A stretch of 13,295 nt of DNA, taken from Faecalibacterium sp. UBA1819 (GTDB lineage: Bacteria > Bacillota > Clostridia > Oscillospirales > Ruminococcaceae). Both the position numbers and the translations under genes were made by a program. The stretch lies in assembly GCA_002315015.1 (NCBI GenBank), contig DCEX01000027.1:12679-25973 (forward strand). Reading direction: 5' to 3'. Positions 1 through 6,580 of the stretch are shown piece after piece; within the stretch, counting starts at the first letter, position 1, and each line of letters opens with the position of its first letter. The notes below the pieces were generated by a model. It saw only the letters and a program-made list of their open reading frames with translations, made no database searches and was not told the DNA's origin.

Positions 1-18
1 AGCTTTTTCGACAAACTG

Positions 19-58
19 AAAACTCCTGTTTGGAAGATGGTTTCCAAACAGGAGTTTT
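19..58 (-). terminator. Long hairpin terminator closing the ABC exporter operon, possibly bidirectional
   Basis: A perfect 17-bp inverted repeat (19-35 with 42-58) leaves a 6-nt loop. The arms begin and end in A/T runs, so either strand shows a G+C-containing stem followed by T's. It lies 28 nt past the stop codon of the 613-aa half-transporter (stop at 87-89 on the minus strand), where an operon terminator is expected. A second, outer inverted repeat, TTTTCGAC (5-12) with GTCGAAAA (71-78), could extend the structure. Which plus-strand gene, if any, it also serves lies outside the window. Confidence 0.8.
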
Positions 59-86
59 TGCTTTGCAAACGTCGAAAAGAAGTGCT

Positions 87-1928
87 TTATGCGCTTTCGT
101 CCTCGCGGGCAAACTGGCTGTTGTAAAGCTCAGCGTAAAAGCCGCCTTTTTCGAGCAGAGCTTCATGAGTGCCCGTTTCTACAATATCGCCGTCTTTCAT
201 CACAAGAATCATGTCGGCATTGCGGATGGTGGAAAGGCGGTGTGCAATGATAAAGCTGGTGCGTCCCTCGGTCAAATGATCCATTGCCTTTTGAATCGAA
301 ACCTCTGTGCGCGTATCGACTGAGGAGGTTGCCTCGTCCAAAATCAAAATCTTGGGATCGGAAATAATGGTGCGCGCAATGGTCAGCAGCTGTTTTTGAC
401 CTTGGCTGATGTTGGACGCTTCTTCGTTCAGCACGGTATCATAACCTTCGGGCAAAGTGCGCACAAAGTGGTCAACCTGCGCCGCTTTCGCTGCGGCCAA
501 TACGTCTTCGTCGCTGGCATCCAGCCGTCCATAGCGGATATTTTCGCGGATGGTACCGTTATAAAGCCAAGTATCTTGCAGCACCATGCCAAAGAAGCTG
601 CGCAGCTCATTGCGCGGCAAGGTGCGCAGATCGTGTCCGCTCAGTTGGATACTGCCGTCCGATACGTCGTAGAAACGCATCAAAAGCTTGACAATCGTCG
701 TTTTGCCCGCACCGGTGGGGCCGACAATTGCCACCTTTTGGCCGGGACGAACCAGCGTGGAGAAATCGTGAATAATCGTTTTCTCCGGCACATAGCCAAA
801 ACGAACGTGATCAAAGCTCACTTCGCCGGTAATTTCCTCTGGTTTTACCGAAGCGGCTGCGTCAGCCGTTTCTTCTTCTTCCTCCAAAAAGGCAAACACG
901 CGCTCGGCTGCCGCTGCGGTTTGCTGGAGTACGTTGGAAATATTGGCGATTTGGTTGATCGGCTGTGTGAATTGGCGAACATACTGAATAAAGGCCTGAA
1001 TATCACCCACGGTGATGGTGCCGTTCAAGGACAAAAAGCCGCCGAGAACACAAATGCCCACATAACCGAGGTTTCCTGCAAAGTTCATGAGCGGCATCAT
1101 CATGCCGGACAAAAACTGGCTTTTCCAAGCAGCATGGTATAAGCGGTCATTTAAAGTTTCAAACTGTGCAATGCTTTCTTCCTCGCCATTAAAGGCCGAG
1201 ACAACGGTGTGTGCGCCATACATTTCTTCTACATGGCCGTTGACATGGCCTAAATATTCCTGCTGGCGCTGGAAGAAGGGTTGGCTGCGCTTGACGACAT
1301 TCATCACAATGACTACGCTGACCGGCAGAATGCACAAAGCAACCAGTGTAAGCACCGGGCTGATGGTGATCATCATAATCAACACACCAATCATGGTTGT
1401 TACGTTGCTTACAATTTGAGAAAGGCTTTGGTTCAGCGTTTGGGTGACGGTGTCCACGTCGTTGGTAATGCGGCTGAGCACTTCACCGTGGGGAACACGG
1501 TCAAAATAGGAAAGCGGCATTTTATCAATTTTATTGGAAATATCGCGCCGCATGGAATAGCTCAGCTTTGTCGCAATGCCGGACATCACCCAGCCCTGCA
1601 TATACATCAAAAGAGCGCTGATGCCGTACAAAGTGGCCAAGAACAATAGAATTTGTCCAATGGCGGCAAAGTCAATGGAGCCTGTTCCCGTGAGGGTGGC
1701 AATCAATCCTTCAAAGAGTTTCGTGGTTGCGTTGCCCAAAATCTTAGGCCCAAAGATGGCGAATACAGTGGAAAGCGCCGCGCAGATCAGAACAAAAATC
1801 ACCGCGGGCAAAAAGCGGGAAAGATAGGCAATCAATTTGCGCATGGTGCCTTTAAAATCTTTTGCCTTTTCGCCCGGCATCATCGCGCCGGGGCCATGCA
1901 TGGGACGGGCGTTCGGTTTGTGTGCCAT
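87..1928 (-). CDS. ABC exporter half-transporter, catalytic-site subunit of a heterodimer
   Basis: This 613-aa type IV ABC exporter half-transporter has an N-terminal six-helix membrane domain (about residues 35-330) fused to an ATPase domain (about 365-605). Visible motifs are Walker A GPTGAGKT (403-410), Q-loop Q451, a signature reading NISQGQ (506-511), Walker B ILILDE with the catalytic Glu532, and the switch His563. Its own ATP site therefore has the catalytic residues, while its signature carries Gln in place of the usual second Gly. The same deviation is known in heterodimeric exporters of the TM287/288, BmrCD and LmrCD type, where this signature completes the partner's degenerate site. 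The start ATG (1926-1928) shares one base with the partner's TAA stop, and an AAAGGAGGA SD sits just upstream, so the two are probably translationally coupled. The likely role is drug or lipid-like substrate efflux across the cytoplasmic membrane; the substrate cannot be read from the sequence. Confidence 0.92.
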   Translation of the reverse strand: MAHKPNARPMHGPGAMMPGEKAKDFKGTMRKLIAYLSRFLPAVIFVLICAALSTVFAIFGPKILGNATTKLFEGLIATLTGTGSIDFAAIGQILLFLATLYGISALLMYMQGWVMSGIATKLSYSMRRDISNKIDKMPLSYFDRVPHGEVLSRITNDVDTVTQTLNQSLSQIVSNVTTMIGVLIMMITISPVLTLVALCILPVSVVIVMNVVKRSQPFFQRQQEYLGHVNGHVEEMYGAHTVVSAFNGEEESIAQFETLNDRLYHAAWKSQFLSGMMMPLMNFAGNLGYVGICVLGGFLSLNGTITVGDIQAFIQYVRQFTQPINQIANISNVLQQTAAAAERVFAFLEEEEETADAAASVKPEEITGEVSFDHVRFGYVPEKTIIHDFSTLVRPGQKVAIVGPTGAGKTTIVKLLMRFYDVSDGSIQLSGHDLRTLPRNELRSFFGMVLQDTWLYNGTIRENIRYGRLDASDEDVLAAAKAAQVDHFVRTLPEGYDTVLNEEASNISQGQKQLLTIARTIISDPKILILDEATSSVDTRTEVSIQKAMDHLTEGRTSFIIAHRLSTIRNADMILVMKDGDIVETGTHEALLEKGGFYAELYNSQFAREDESA

Positions 1929-4144
1929 TATGCCAATTCCTCCTTTGAAAGCTGGCTTTCTGCAATTTCACGGTAAGTGTCGCAGGTGCGCAGCAGTTCT
2001 TCGTGTGTGCCAATGCCCACCACATGGCCTTCATCCAGCACAACAATTTGCTCGGCATGCATAATGGTGGAAACGCGCTGTGCTACAATTAAAACAGTGG
2101 CATCGGTGGTATATTGGCCCAACGCTTTTCTCAAGCGAGCATCTGTTTTAAAGTCAAGCGCAGAGAACGTATCGTCAAAAATATAAATCGGCGCTTTCTT
2201 GACCAGGGCGCGCGCAATGGAAAGGCGCTGGCGCTGTCCGCCCGAAACGTTGGTACCACCTTGGCTGATGGCGGTGTCGTAGCCGTCCTCCAAACGGGAG
2301 ATAAACTCGCTGGCCTGTGCAACATCGGCAGCCTCATGCAGCGTTTCGTCGGTGGCGTTTTTATCGCCGTAACGAAGGTTGGATGAAATATCACCGGAGA
2401 AAAGCATTCCTTTTTGCGGCACATAGCCAATCAGATCACGCAGCTCATGCAGTGTCAAATTGCGCACATCGACGCCGTCAATGCTGACAGAGCCTTCGCT
2501 GACATCGTAAAAGCGGGGAATGAGGTTGACCAGCGTAGATTTACCGGAGCCCGTAGAGCCGATAAAGGCGGTTGTTTCGCCCGGACGGGCTGTGAAGCTG
2601 ATATGGCTGAGTACCTCGGCATCTGCGCCGTCATAGCGGAAGCTGACGTTGTCAAAACGCACGACGCCTTTGGTATTTTTGATGTGCTGGGGCTGTTTCG
2701 GGTCATTGACGCGGTTTTCGGTGGAAAGCACCTCATAAATACGCTCTGCGGAAACAGATGCACGCGGCACCATAATGAACATCATGCTGATAAACAAGAA
2801 GCTCATGATTACATGCATGGCGTACTGAATAAACGCCATCATATCGCCGACCTGCAAATTGCTTTCGGCAATTTGCTTGCCGCCAAACCAGACGATTAAC
2901 AAGCTGACGCCGTTCATGACAAGCGTCATCACCGGCATCATCACGGCCATGGCGCGGTTGACAAACAAGGTGTTAGAGGTTAAGTCATGGTTTGCACTTT
3001 CAAAGCGGTCCTGCATGAATTTTTGATTGGAAAAAGCACGCACTACCATCATGCCGGAAAGCTCCTCGCGGGAGACAAGGTTCAGACGGTCGACAAATTG
3101 CTGCATCTTTTTAAAGCGCGGCAGTGCGACAGCGAACAACGTCAAAATGACTAAAAGCATAATGGCAAGCGCCAAAAGCAGTACCCAAGCCAGCTCTGGG
3201 CATTTGGAAAGGCCCATGACAAGGCCGCCGATACCCATAATCGGTGCAAAGCACATCAAGCGGAAGCCCATGGAAAGGAACATTTGAATCTGCTGTACGT
3301 CATTGGTGGAGCGTGTAATTAAGCTGGCCGTAGAAAAACGATCCATCTCGGATTGGTTGAAGCGCGTCACACGGGAGAAAACATCGCGGCGAAGGTCGCG
3401 GCCAACTCCGGCGCCCAAGCGAGCCATGCAGAATCCAGCGCTGATGGCGCAAGCAGTTAAAAGAACGGTTAAGCCCAGCATCTTCAAGCCTACGGTCAAA
3501 ATATAGCCGGTCTGGATGCTGTCGGTATCAGCGCCGAGGTCTTGGTAAAAGCTTTTTACAAATACGGCGGCCGTTTGTTCGGTCATCATATCCGGTGTGG
3601 CGGCAGCGGTGTCAATGGCGTCTTGAATGGTGTTGTCCGAACGCATTGCCAGCATACCCGCGAGCTGCCCGGCCTGAGAAAAATCAATGGAAGCAGAAGC
3701 GCCGTCCGACTCAGCGGTCGTTTGTGTGCCGGTTTGCTCAGCCAAAGACTGCATGACCTGAATAAAAGCGTAGGATGCGCGGGAAAACGCGCCTTCTACC
3801 GAAGCTTTATCAGCACCTTCGCGCAGAATGAACGTGGTGTCATCTGCGTTAGGGTATTGCTTTGTCAAAGCATCACGGTCTGTACGCTCGGAAAGCGTTT
3901 CGTAGCTTTCCTGCACAACAGTGCGATCCTGTTCCGACATCATCAGCTGCATCAATTGCATGGCGTCGCTGCTGATGGCCTGCGGCGCTGCGGAAGTAAT
4001 ACCGCCTTGCTGAATGCCGACATTCACAATATCACTCATCAGATTCGGGAGCGTCAGCTCCAGGGTGGCCTGCCCGAACAAAAGTACAATGCCCGCCACC
4101 AGTAAGACGAAATAAGGTTTTAAATAGCGTTTTAGTTTCAGCAT
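1928..4144 (-). CDS. ABC exporter half-transporter, degenerate-site subunit with a large external loop
   Basis: A 738-aa ABC exporter half-transporter. The ATPase domain (about 490-730) has Walker A GSTGSGKS (529-536), a canonical signature VSGGQ (633-637), and Walker B IYIFDD, where the catalytic Glu is Asp658. The switch position reads VAQR, giving Gln689 in place of His. Loss of both residues marks the non-hydrolysing site of a heterodimeric exporter, with the canonical signature serving the partner's active site. Between the first membrane helix (about 11-30) and the second (about 213-240) lie roughly 170 Cys-free residues rich in Asp, Glu, Gln, Thr and Ser. They should face outside and explain the extra length over a usual half-transporter of about 580-600 residues. 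The ATG lies 3 nt after the marR stop, and its AGGAG SD overlaps the end of marR. This is the second gene of the operon. Confidence 0.92.
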   Translation of the reverse strand: MLKLKRYLKPYFVLLVAGIVLLFGQATLELTLPNLMSDIVNVGIQQGGITSAAPQAISSDAMQLMQLMMSEQDRTVVQESYETLSERTDRDALTKQYPNADDTTFILREGADKASVEGAFSRASYAFIQVMQSLAEQTGTQTTAESDGASASIDFSQAGQLAGMLAMRSDNTIQDAIDTAAATPDMMTEQTAAVFVKSFYQDLGADTDSIQTGYILTVGLKMLGLTVLLTACAISAGFCMARLGAGVGRDLRRDVFSRVTRFNQSEMDRFSTASLITRSTNDVQQIQMFLSMGFRLMCFAPIMGIGGLVMGLSKCPELAWVLLLALAIMLLVILTLFAVALPRFKKMQQFVDRLNLVSREELSGMMVVRAFSNQKFMQDRFESANHDLTSNTLFVNRAMAVMMPVMTLVMNGVSLLIVWFGGKQIAESNLQVGDMMAFIQYAMHVIMSFLFISMMFIMVPRASVSAERIYEVLSTENRVNDPKQPQHIKNTKGVVRFDNVSFRYDGADAEVLSHISFTARPGETTAFIGSTGSGKSTLVNLIPRFYDVSEGSVSIDGVDVRNLTLHELRDLIGYVPQKGMLFSGDISSNLRYGDKNATDETLHEAADVAQASEFISRLEDGYDTAISQGGTNVSGGQRQRLSIARALVKKAPIYIFDDTFSALDFKTDARLRKALGQYTTDATVLIVAQRVSTIMHAEQIVVLDEGHVVGIGTHEELLRTCDTYREIAESQLSKEELA

Positions 4145-4147
4145 GGT

Positions 4148-4636
4148 TCATTTCTCCTGTGTTTCATCGCTTGTTATGTGTTCCAGCGCACATGTTAAAT
4201 CTTCCAGCAGAAAAAGCAGTGTGTCCAGCTTCTCTCGCCCCATGGTTTCCAGCGCTGCGTCCAGCTTTTCTTTCACGCGAGCACACGCTTCCTCCAGCAG
4301 CTTGGAGCCCTCGGGCGTCAGCTGAACGGCACATACGCGGCGGTCGTTTGGATTTGCAACGCGCTCAAGATAACCCAGCTTTTCCAAAGCGGAGACGCGC
4401 TGACTAATCCCCGGCAAACTTTGCTCTTGCAGATTTGCCAGCACGGAAAGCGGCATAGGTTGGTTTGTTGCTTGGCCTTCATGCGGTGGGCGGCCTCCGT
4501 GCGCAATGGTCATCAGCGTAGCAAATTGCGCTTTGCTGATTTCCTTGGACGGAGCGAGCGAACGCCAGGCACGGCGAACACGATTCACAGCAGTAAACAG
4601 CCGAAAGGTATCGCTTTCTTGCTTGGTACAGCTCAT
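4148..4636 (-). CDS. MarR family transcriptional regulator, probable repressor of the exporter operon
   Basis: This 162-aa protein has the size and layout of MarR repressors. N- and C-terminal helices (about 8-28 and 112-155) form the dimer interface around a winged helix (about 35-110). The recognition segment reads LPGISQRVSALEKLGYLERV, and the wing carries NPNDRR (95-100), a MarR hallmark in which the Asp-Arg pair contacts the minor groove. A proline- and glycine-rich insertion (about 47-62, GGRPPHEGQATNQP) lengthens the segment before the second helix of the DNA-binding unit. It is the first gene of the minus-strand operon, 3 nt before the 738-aa ABC gene, the classical arrangement of an autoregulated exporter repressor. 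A GGGAGA SD precedes the ATG. By family rule, a ligand, often a substrate of the exporter, would release it from DNA. Confidence 0.88.
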   Translation of the reverse strand: MSCTKQESDTFRLFTAVNRVRRAWRSLAPSKEISKAQFATLMTIAHGGRPPHEGQATNQPMPLSVLANLQEQSLPGISQRVSALEKLGYLERVANPNDRRVCAVQLTPEGSKLLEEACARVKEKLDAALETMGREKLDTLLFLLEDLTCALEHITSDETQEK

Positions 4637-4649
4637 GAAATTCTCCCTA

Positions 4650-4693
4650 CTAATAGTTAATCAATCTAATAGTTAATTACATTAACTGTTAAT
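4650..4693. promoter_or_regulatory. Probable MarR operator: overlapping palindromes and direct repeats
   Basis: Between the marR start and its -10 element lie two 12-bp direct repeats, CTAATAGTTAAT (4650-4661 and 4666-4677), 16 bp apart. A palindrome AGTTAAT-TAC-ATTAACT spans 4671-4687, and a second, overlapping one, ATTAAC-T-GTTAAT, spans 4681-4693. The last overlaps the -10 hexamer at 4691-4696, so bound protein would block the promoter. Inverted repeats of this size suit a MarR dimer, and autorepression of the exporter operon is the natural inference. Binding is not shown by the sequence. Confidence 0.72.
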
Positions 4694-4719
4694 ATAATAA
4701 ATTTTTTGAAAATTGTCAA
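4691..4719 (-). promoter_or_regulatory. Sigma-A type promoter of the marR-ABC-ABC operon
   Basis: On the minus strand there is a perfect -35 TTGACA (4714-4719), a 17-nt spacer and a -10 TATATT (4691-4696). The start site should fall near 4684, inside the operator cluster, about 48 nt before the marR ATG. The spacing and near-consensus hexamers make this the strongest promoter in the window. Confidence 0.8.
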
Positions 4720-4757
4720 GTGCCGCGTTAAAAATTACTTGTTTCCTCTGCGTTCCA

Positions 4758-4786
4758 TTGACAGGTGGCGCAGGAGATGGTATTCT
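4758..4786 (+). promoter_or_regulatory. Probable promoter of the ABC-2 transporter operon
   Basis: A perfect TTGACA (4758-4763) is followed after exactly 17 nt by TATTCT (4781-4786), which matches four of six consensus positions. It diverges from the marR promoter, with about 38 nt between the two -35 boxes. Transcription would begin near 4793, giving an untranslated leader of about 270 nt before the ATPase gene. No better candidate is visible closer to the gene: a second TTGACA at 4933-4938 has no -10 partner. Confidence 0.55.
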
Positions 4787-4822
4787 ATTTTATGACCATG
4801 GGAGCATGGAATTTTCGAGTTG

Positions 4823-4936
4823 ATGGGGGTGCATAAAACCCGGTTTGCTGCACGGATGCTGATGGAAGATGCCGTGGTGTTTGTATCATTTTTGGATACA
4901 GTGCATCTGTACGGCGGTGCGTGCAAAGCCGGTTGA
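4823..4936 (+). other. Unassigned 37-codon reading frame in the leader, in frame with the ATPase gene
   Basis: An ATG at 4823 opens 37 codons to a TGA at 4934-4936. After this TGA the same frame stays open to the ATPase ATG at 5063. The predicted peptide has a hydrophobic centre (VVFVSFLDTV) and a small Gly/Ala/Cys tail. No SD sits at a usable distance, and the codons overlap the possible outer RNA stem. It could be a leader peptide, a remnant of a longer gene broken by the TGA, or chance. I do not assign it a function. Confidence 0.15.
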
Positions 4937-5038
4937 CAACAAGAGGATGCAGCAAGAGCGAAAGTTTCTGCACAGGGAACGCATCACTGGTGGGAGTGTG
5001 CTATCCGGCAGAAGGGCAGCTTTGCTTTTTGCAATGCC

Positions 5039-5057
5039 ATCCTCACCATTGGAGGAT
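5039..5057 (+). promoter_or_regulatory. Hairpin that would sequester the ATPase ribosome binding site
   Basis: ATCCTC (5039-5044) is fully complementary to GAGGAT (5052-5057) across a 7-nt loop. The right arm contains four bases of the GGAGG SD (5051-5055) that serves the ATG at 5063. If formed, the stem hides the ribosome binding site, so translation could depend on what the upstream leader does. A 6-bp stem is modest, and its use is inference. Confidence 0.45.
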
Positions 5058-5062
5058 TACAA

Positions 5063-5836
5063 ATGAATCAAGATTTCGTTTTGCAAGTGCTTCATCTGCG
5101 CCGCAGCTTTCAAAACGGCAAAACGCCGTTCTGGGCAGTGGATGACATTTCTTTTTCAGTGGAACGCGGCAGCATTGCTGCGTTGCTGGGCCCAAACGGC
5201 GCCGGAAAAACCACAACCGTGCAAATGATTGCGGGATATCTTGCGCCCACCTCGGGGCAGATACTCGTGTGCGGTAACGACTGCGCCTGTTCACGCGAAA
5301 AAATACGCCGAAAAATCGGTGTGGTGTTCGGCGGCGAGCTGGGTTTTTATGGCCGTGCAACGGCATGGGAAAACTTGATGTTTTTTGCCGCCTTGGCCGA
5401 TTTGGGAAAGCAGCGACGCCAGGAAGCCGAACGCGTGTTAAAAGCGGTATCACTGTGGGATGCCGCTCATCAGCGTGTCGGCACGTTTTCCCGCGGAATG
5501 CGTCAGCGCTTGCATATTGCCCGCGCTCTGCTGGGAAATCCAGAACTGCTTTTGCTGGATGAGCCAACCAACGGTATTGACGTAGAATTGGCGCACGAGC
5601 TGCGCGTACTGATTCGGCGATTGGCAGACGAGGGTGCTGCGGTGCTTTTGACCAGCCATAGCATGAGTGAAATCGAACACCTTGCCGACCGCATTTTGCT
5701 GATTGGCGCGGGAAAATTGGTGCACGATGGGAACCTGGAAAGTGTTCGCAAGCTGTCGCATGTGACCCATATTGACCGCCCTGCCACTTTGGAGGAGTCG
5801 TATCTTGCGCTCTCTCCCATGCTGAGGAGGGAATAA
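5063..5836 (+). CDS. ABC transporter ATP-binding protein of an ABC-2 type system
   Basis: A 257-aa ATPase with Walker A GPNGAGKT (43-50), a signature reading FSRGMRQRL (142-150), Walker B ELLLLDEP with Glu167, D-loop NGID and switch His199. The FSRGM signature is common in NatA- and BcrA-like ATPases that pair with ABC-2 permeases. Where the Q-loop Gln is normally found the protein reads VVFGGELGFYGR (87-98), with no Gln, a variant seen in some ABC-2 ATPases. The GGAGG SD lies 7 nt before the ATG. Two permease genes follow at once, so the product should power a membrane complex for export or self-protection. It lacks the Glu-loop context typical of lantibiotic-immunity LanF, so I do not assign that role. 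Confidence 0.93.
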   Translation: MNQDFVLQVLHLRRSFQNGKTPFWAVDDISFSVERGSIAALLGPNGAGKTTTVQMIAGYLAPTSGQILVCGNDCACSREKIRRKIGVVFGGELGFYGRATAWENLMFFAALADLGKQRRQEAERVLKAVSLWDAAHQRVGTFSRGMRQRLHIARALLGNPELLLLDEPTNGIDVELAHELRVLIRRLADEGAAVLLTSHSMSEIEHLADRILLIGAGKLVHDGNLESVRKLSHVTHIDRPATLEESYLALSPMLRRE

Positions 5837-5839
5837 GCG

Positions 5840-6580
5840 ATGCGTCAATTTTTATCATTAAGCACTTTTCACCTCAAGCTGTTTGCTCGCAATGGTTATT
5901 TTGTCAGCACGATGCTTACGAGTACGCTGGGCATGTTGCTGCTGCAATATGTCATTGCTTATGCGGCTCATACACTTTCTGACCCGTTTTTGTGGGTGCG
6001 TGCAGGCATTTTCGGGCTTTGGAGCTGTGCAGTGACGGCGGCGGGCGCCATTGGGTTTCAGCGTTTTCAAGGGACGCTGCCCTATTTGCTCAACAACGCT
6101 GTTTCGGACGCGGTGTCTTTGGCGGCGCTGTTAATGCCGTGCTCGGCATTTGGTCTGCTTGCATTTCCGTTTTCCTTTGCGGTATCGGCGCTGTTGGGAA
6201 TAAATGTTACCATCCATTTGCCGCAAATGATTGCCGTTGTGATGCTTTGGCTCGGAGCGCTTGTGCTCGATTTTGCAATTGCCGCCTTTTTCGTGCTTAC
6301 GCCGAATGCATTGGTGTATGAGGAATTGATTTTGATTCCGTTCATGCTTTTAAGCGGTTTGCTGGAAGCGCCGGGCCATTGGCAAACAGTGATTGAGTGG
6401 TTCGGGTGGGTGCTGCCTATTTCTGCTCCTATTCGAATACTGCTCAGCGGTGAGATGAGACTGATCCTGCTCGTGCAATTTTTATTCAGCATGGTGCTAT
6501 GTTTTGCCTTTGCCCTGGTGATTGCGCGCAGTCTGCTGAAAAAAGCGCGTGTCGATGGAACCATGGGGGTGATTTCGTGA
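5840..6580 (+). CDS. ABC-2 type permease subunit 1
   Basis: A 246-aa integral membrane protein with about six hydrophobic segments (near residues 23-43, 52-72, 92-120, 129-153, 160-175 and 208-230). The segment FQRFQGTLPYLLNNAVSD (73-90), after the second helix, resembles the cytoplasmic turn of ABC-2 permeases, which usually has Gly-Thr-Leu and a following Leu-Leu pair. A proline-containing stretch (VLPISAPIRI, 191-200) before the last helix is also typical. It starts 3 nt after the ATPase stop with a GAGGAGGG SD and overlaps the next gene by 4 nt. It probably forms the channel with the second permease. The substrate is unknown. Confidence 0.8.
   Translation: MRQFLSLSTFHLKLFARNGYFVSTMLTSTLGMLLLQYVIAYAAHTLSDPFLWVRAGIFGLWSCAVTAAGAIGFQRFQGTLPYLLNNAVSDAVSLAALLMPCSAFGLLAFPFSFAVSALLGINVTIHLPQMIAVVMLWLGALVLDFAIAAFFVLTPNALVYEELILIPFMLLSGLLEAPGHWQTVIEWFGWVLPISAPIRILLSGEMRLILLVQFLFSMVLCFAFALVIARSLLKKARVDGTMGVIS

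Larger units (their letters stand above)
4793..5062 (+). promoter_or_regulatory. Long, potentially structured 5' leader of the ABC-2 operon, class unknown
   Basis: This stretch has no convincing gene but several complementary segments. An outer bulged stem pairs 4837-4853 with 4917-4934 (CCGG, TTTGC and GCAC blocks opposite GTGC, GCAAA and CCGG). Inside it, GATGC (4868-4872) can pair with GCATC (4903-4907), and TGTATC (4882-4887) with GATACA (4895-4900). A separate hairpin pairs GCA-CACT with AGTG-TGC over 4981-5001. A last hairpin covers the ATPase SD (see 5039-5057). I recognise no TPP, FMN, cobalamin, SAM, c-di-GMP or T-box consensus. Other readings are a decayed gene or chance pairing. 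Confidence 0.4.

Noticed and set aside
396..1142. 248-aa plus-strand reading frame
   Set aside because: It lies antisense to the 613-aa ABC gene, has no family motif, and its sequence mirrors the codons of the opposite strand.
3542..4105. 187-aa plus-strand reading frame
   Set aside because: Antisense to the external-loop region of the 738-aa transporter. No SD and no domain.
4823..4935. Resemblance of parts of the ABC-2 leader to TPP (GGGGGTGC, CTGATGGAAGATGCC) and c-di-GMP-I (GCAAAGCC) riboswitches
   Set aside because: Only fragments match. The other obligatory conserved blocks (CTGAGA for TPP, the GGGCAAACC region for c-di-GMP-I) are missing.
4933..4938. Second TTGACA as a closer promoter for the ABC-2 operon
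   Set aside because: No -10-like hexamer 15-19 nt downstream.
4839..5145. Cys-rich plus-strand frame that could suggest a disulfide-rich peptide
   Set aside because: It runs without a start/SD at the right place and continues as an out-of-frame shadow of the ATPase gene. The Cys codons come from repeated TGC in the spacer.
5043..5858. 271-aa minus-strand reading frame
   Set aside because: Antisense to the ABC-2 ATPase, whose Walker and signature motifs are clear. The frame is Arg/Pro-rich with no recognisable domain.
6499..6576. N-terminal extension of the second permease
   Set aside because: It would overlap the first permease by 82 nt and encode a Cys/charged stretch unlike a permease start. 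The GTG at 6577 has an SD and a GTGA overlap.
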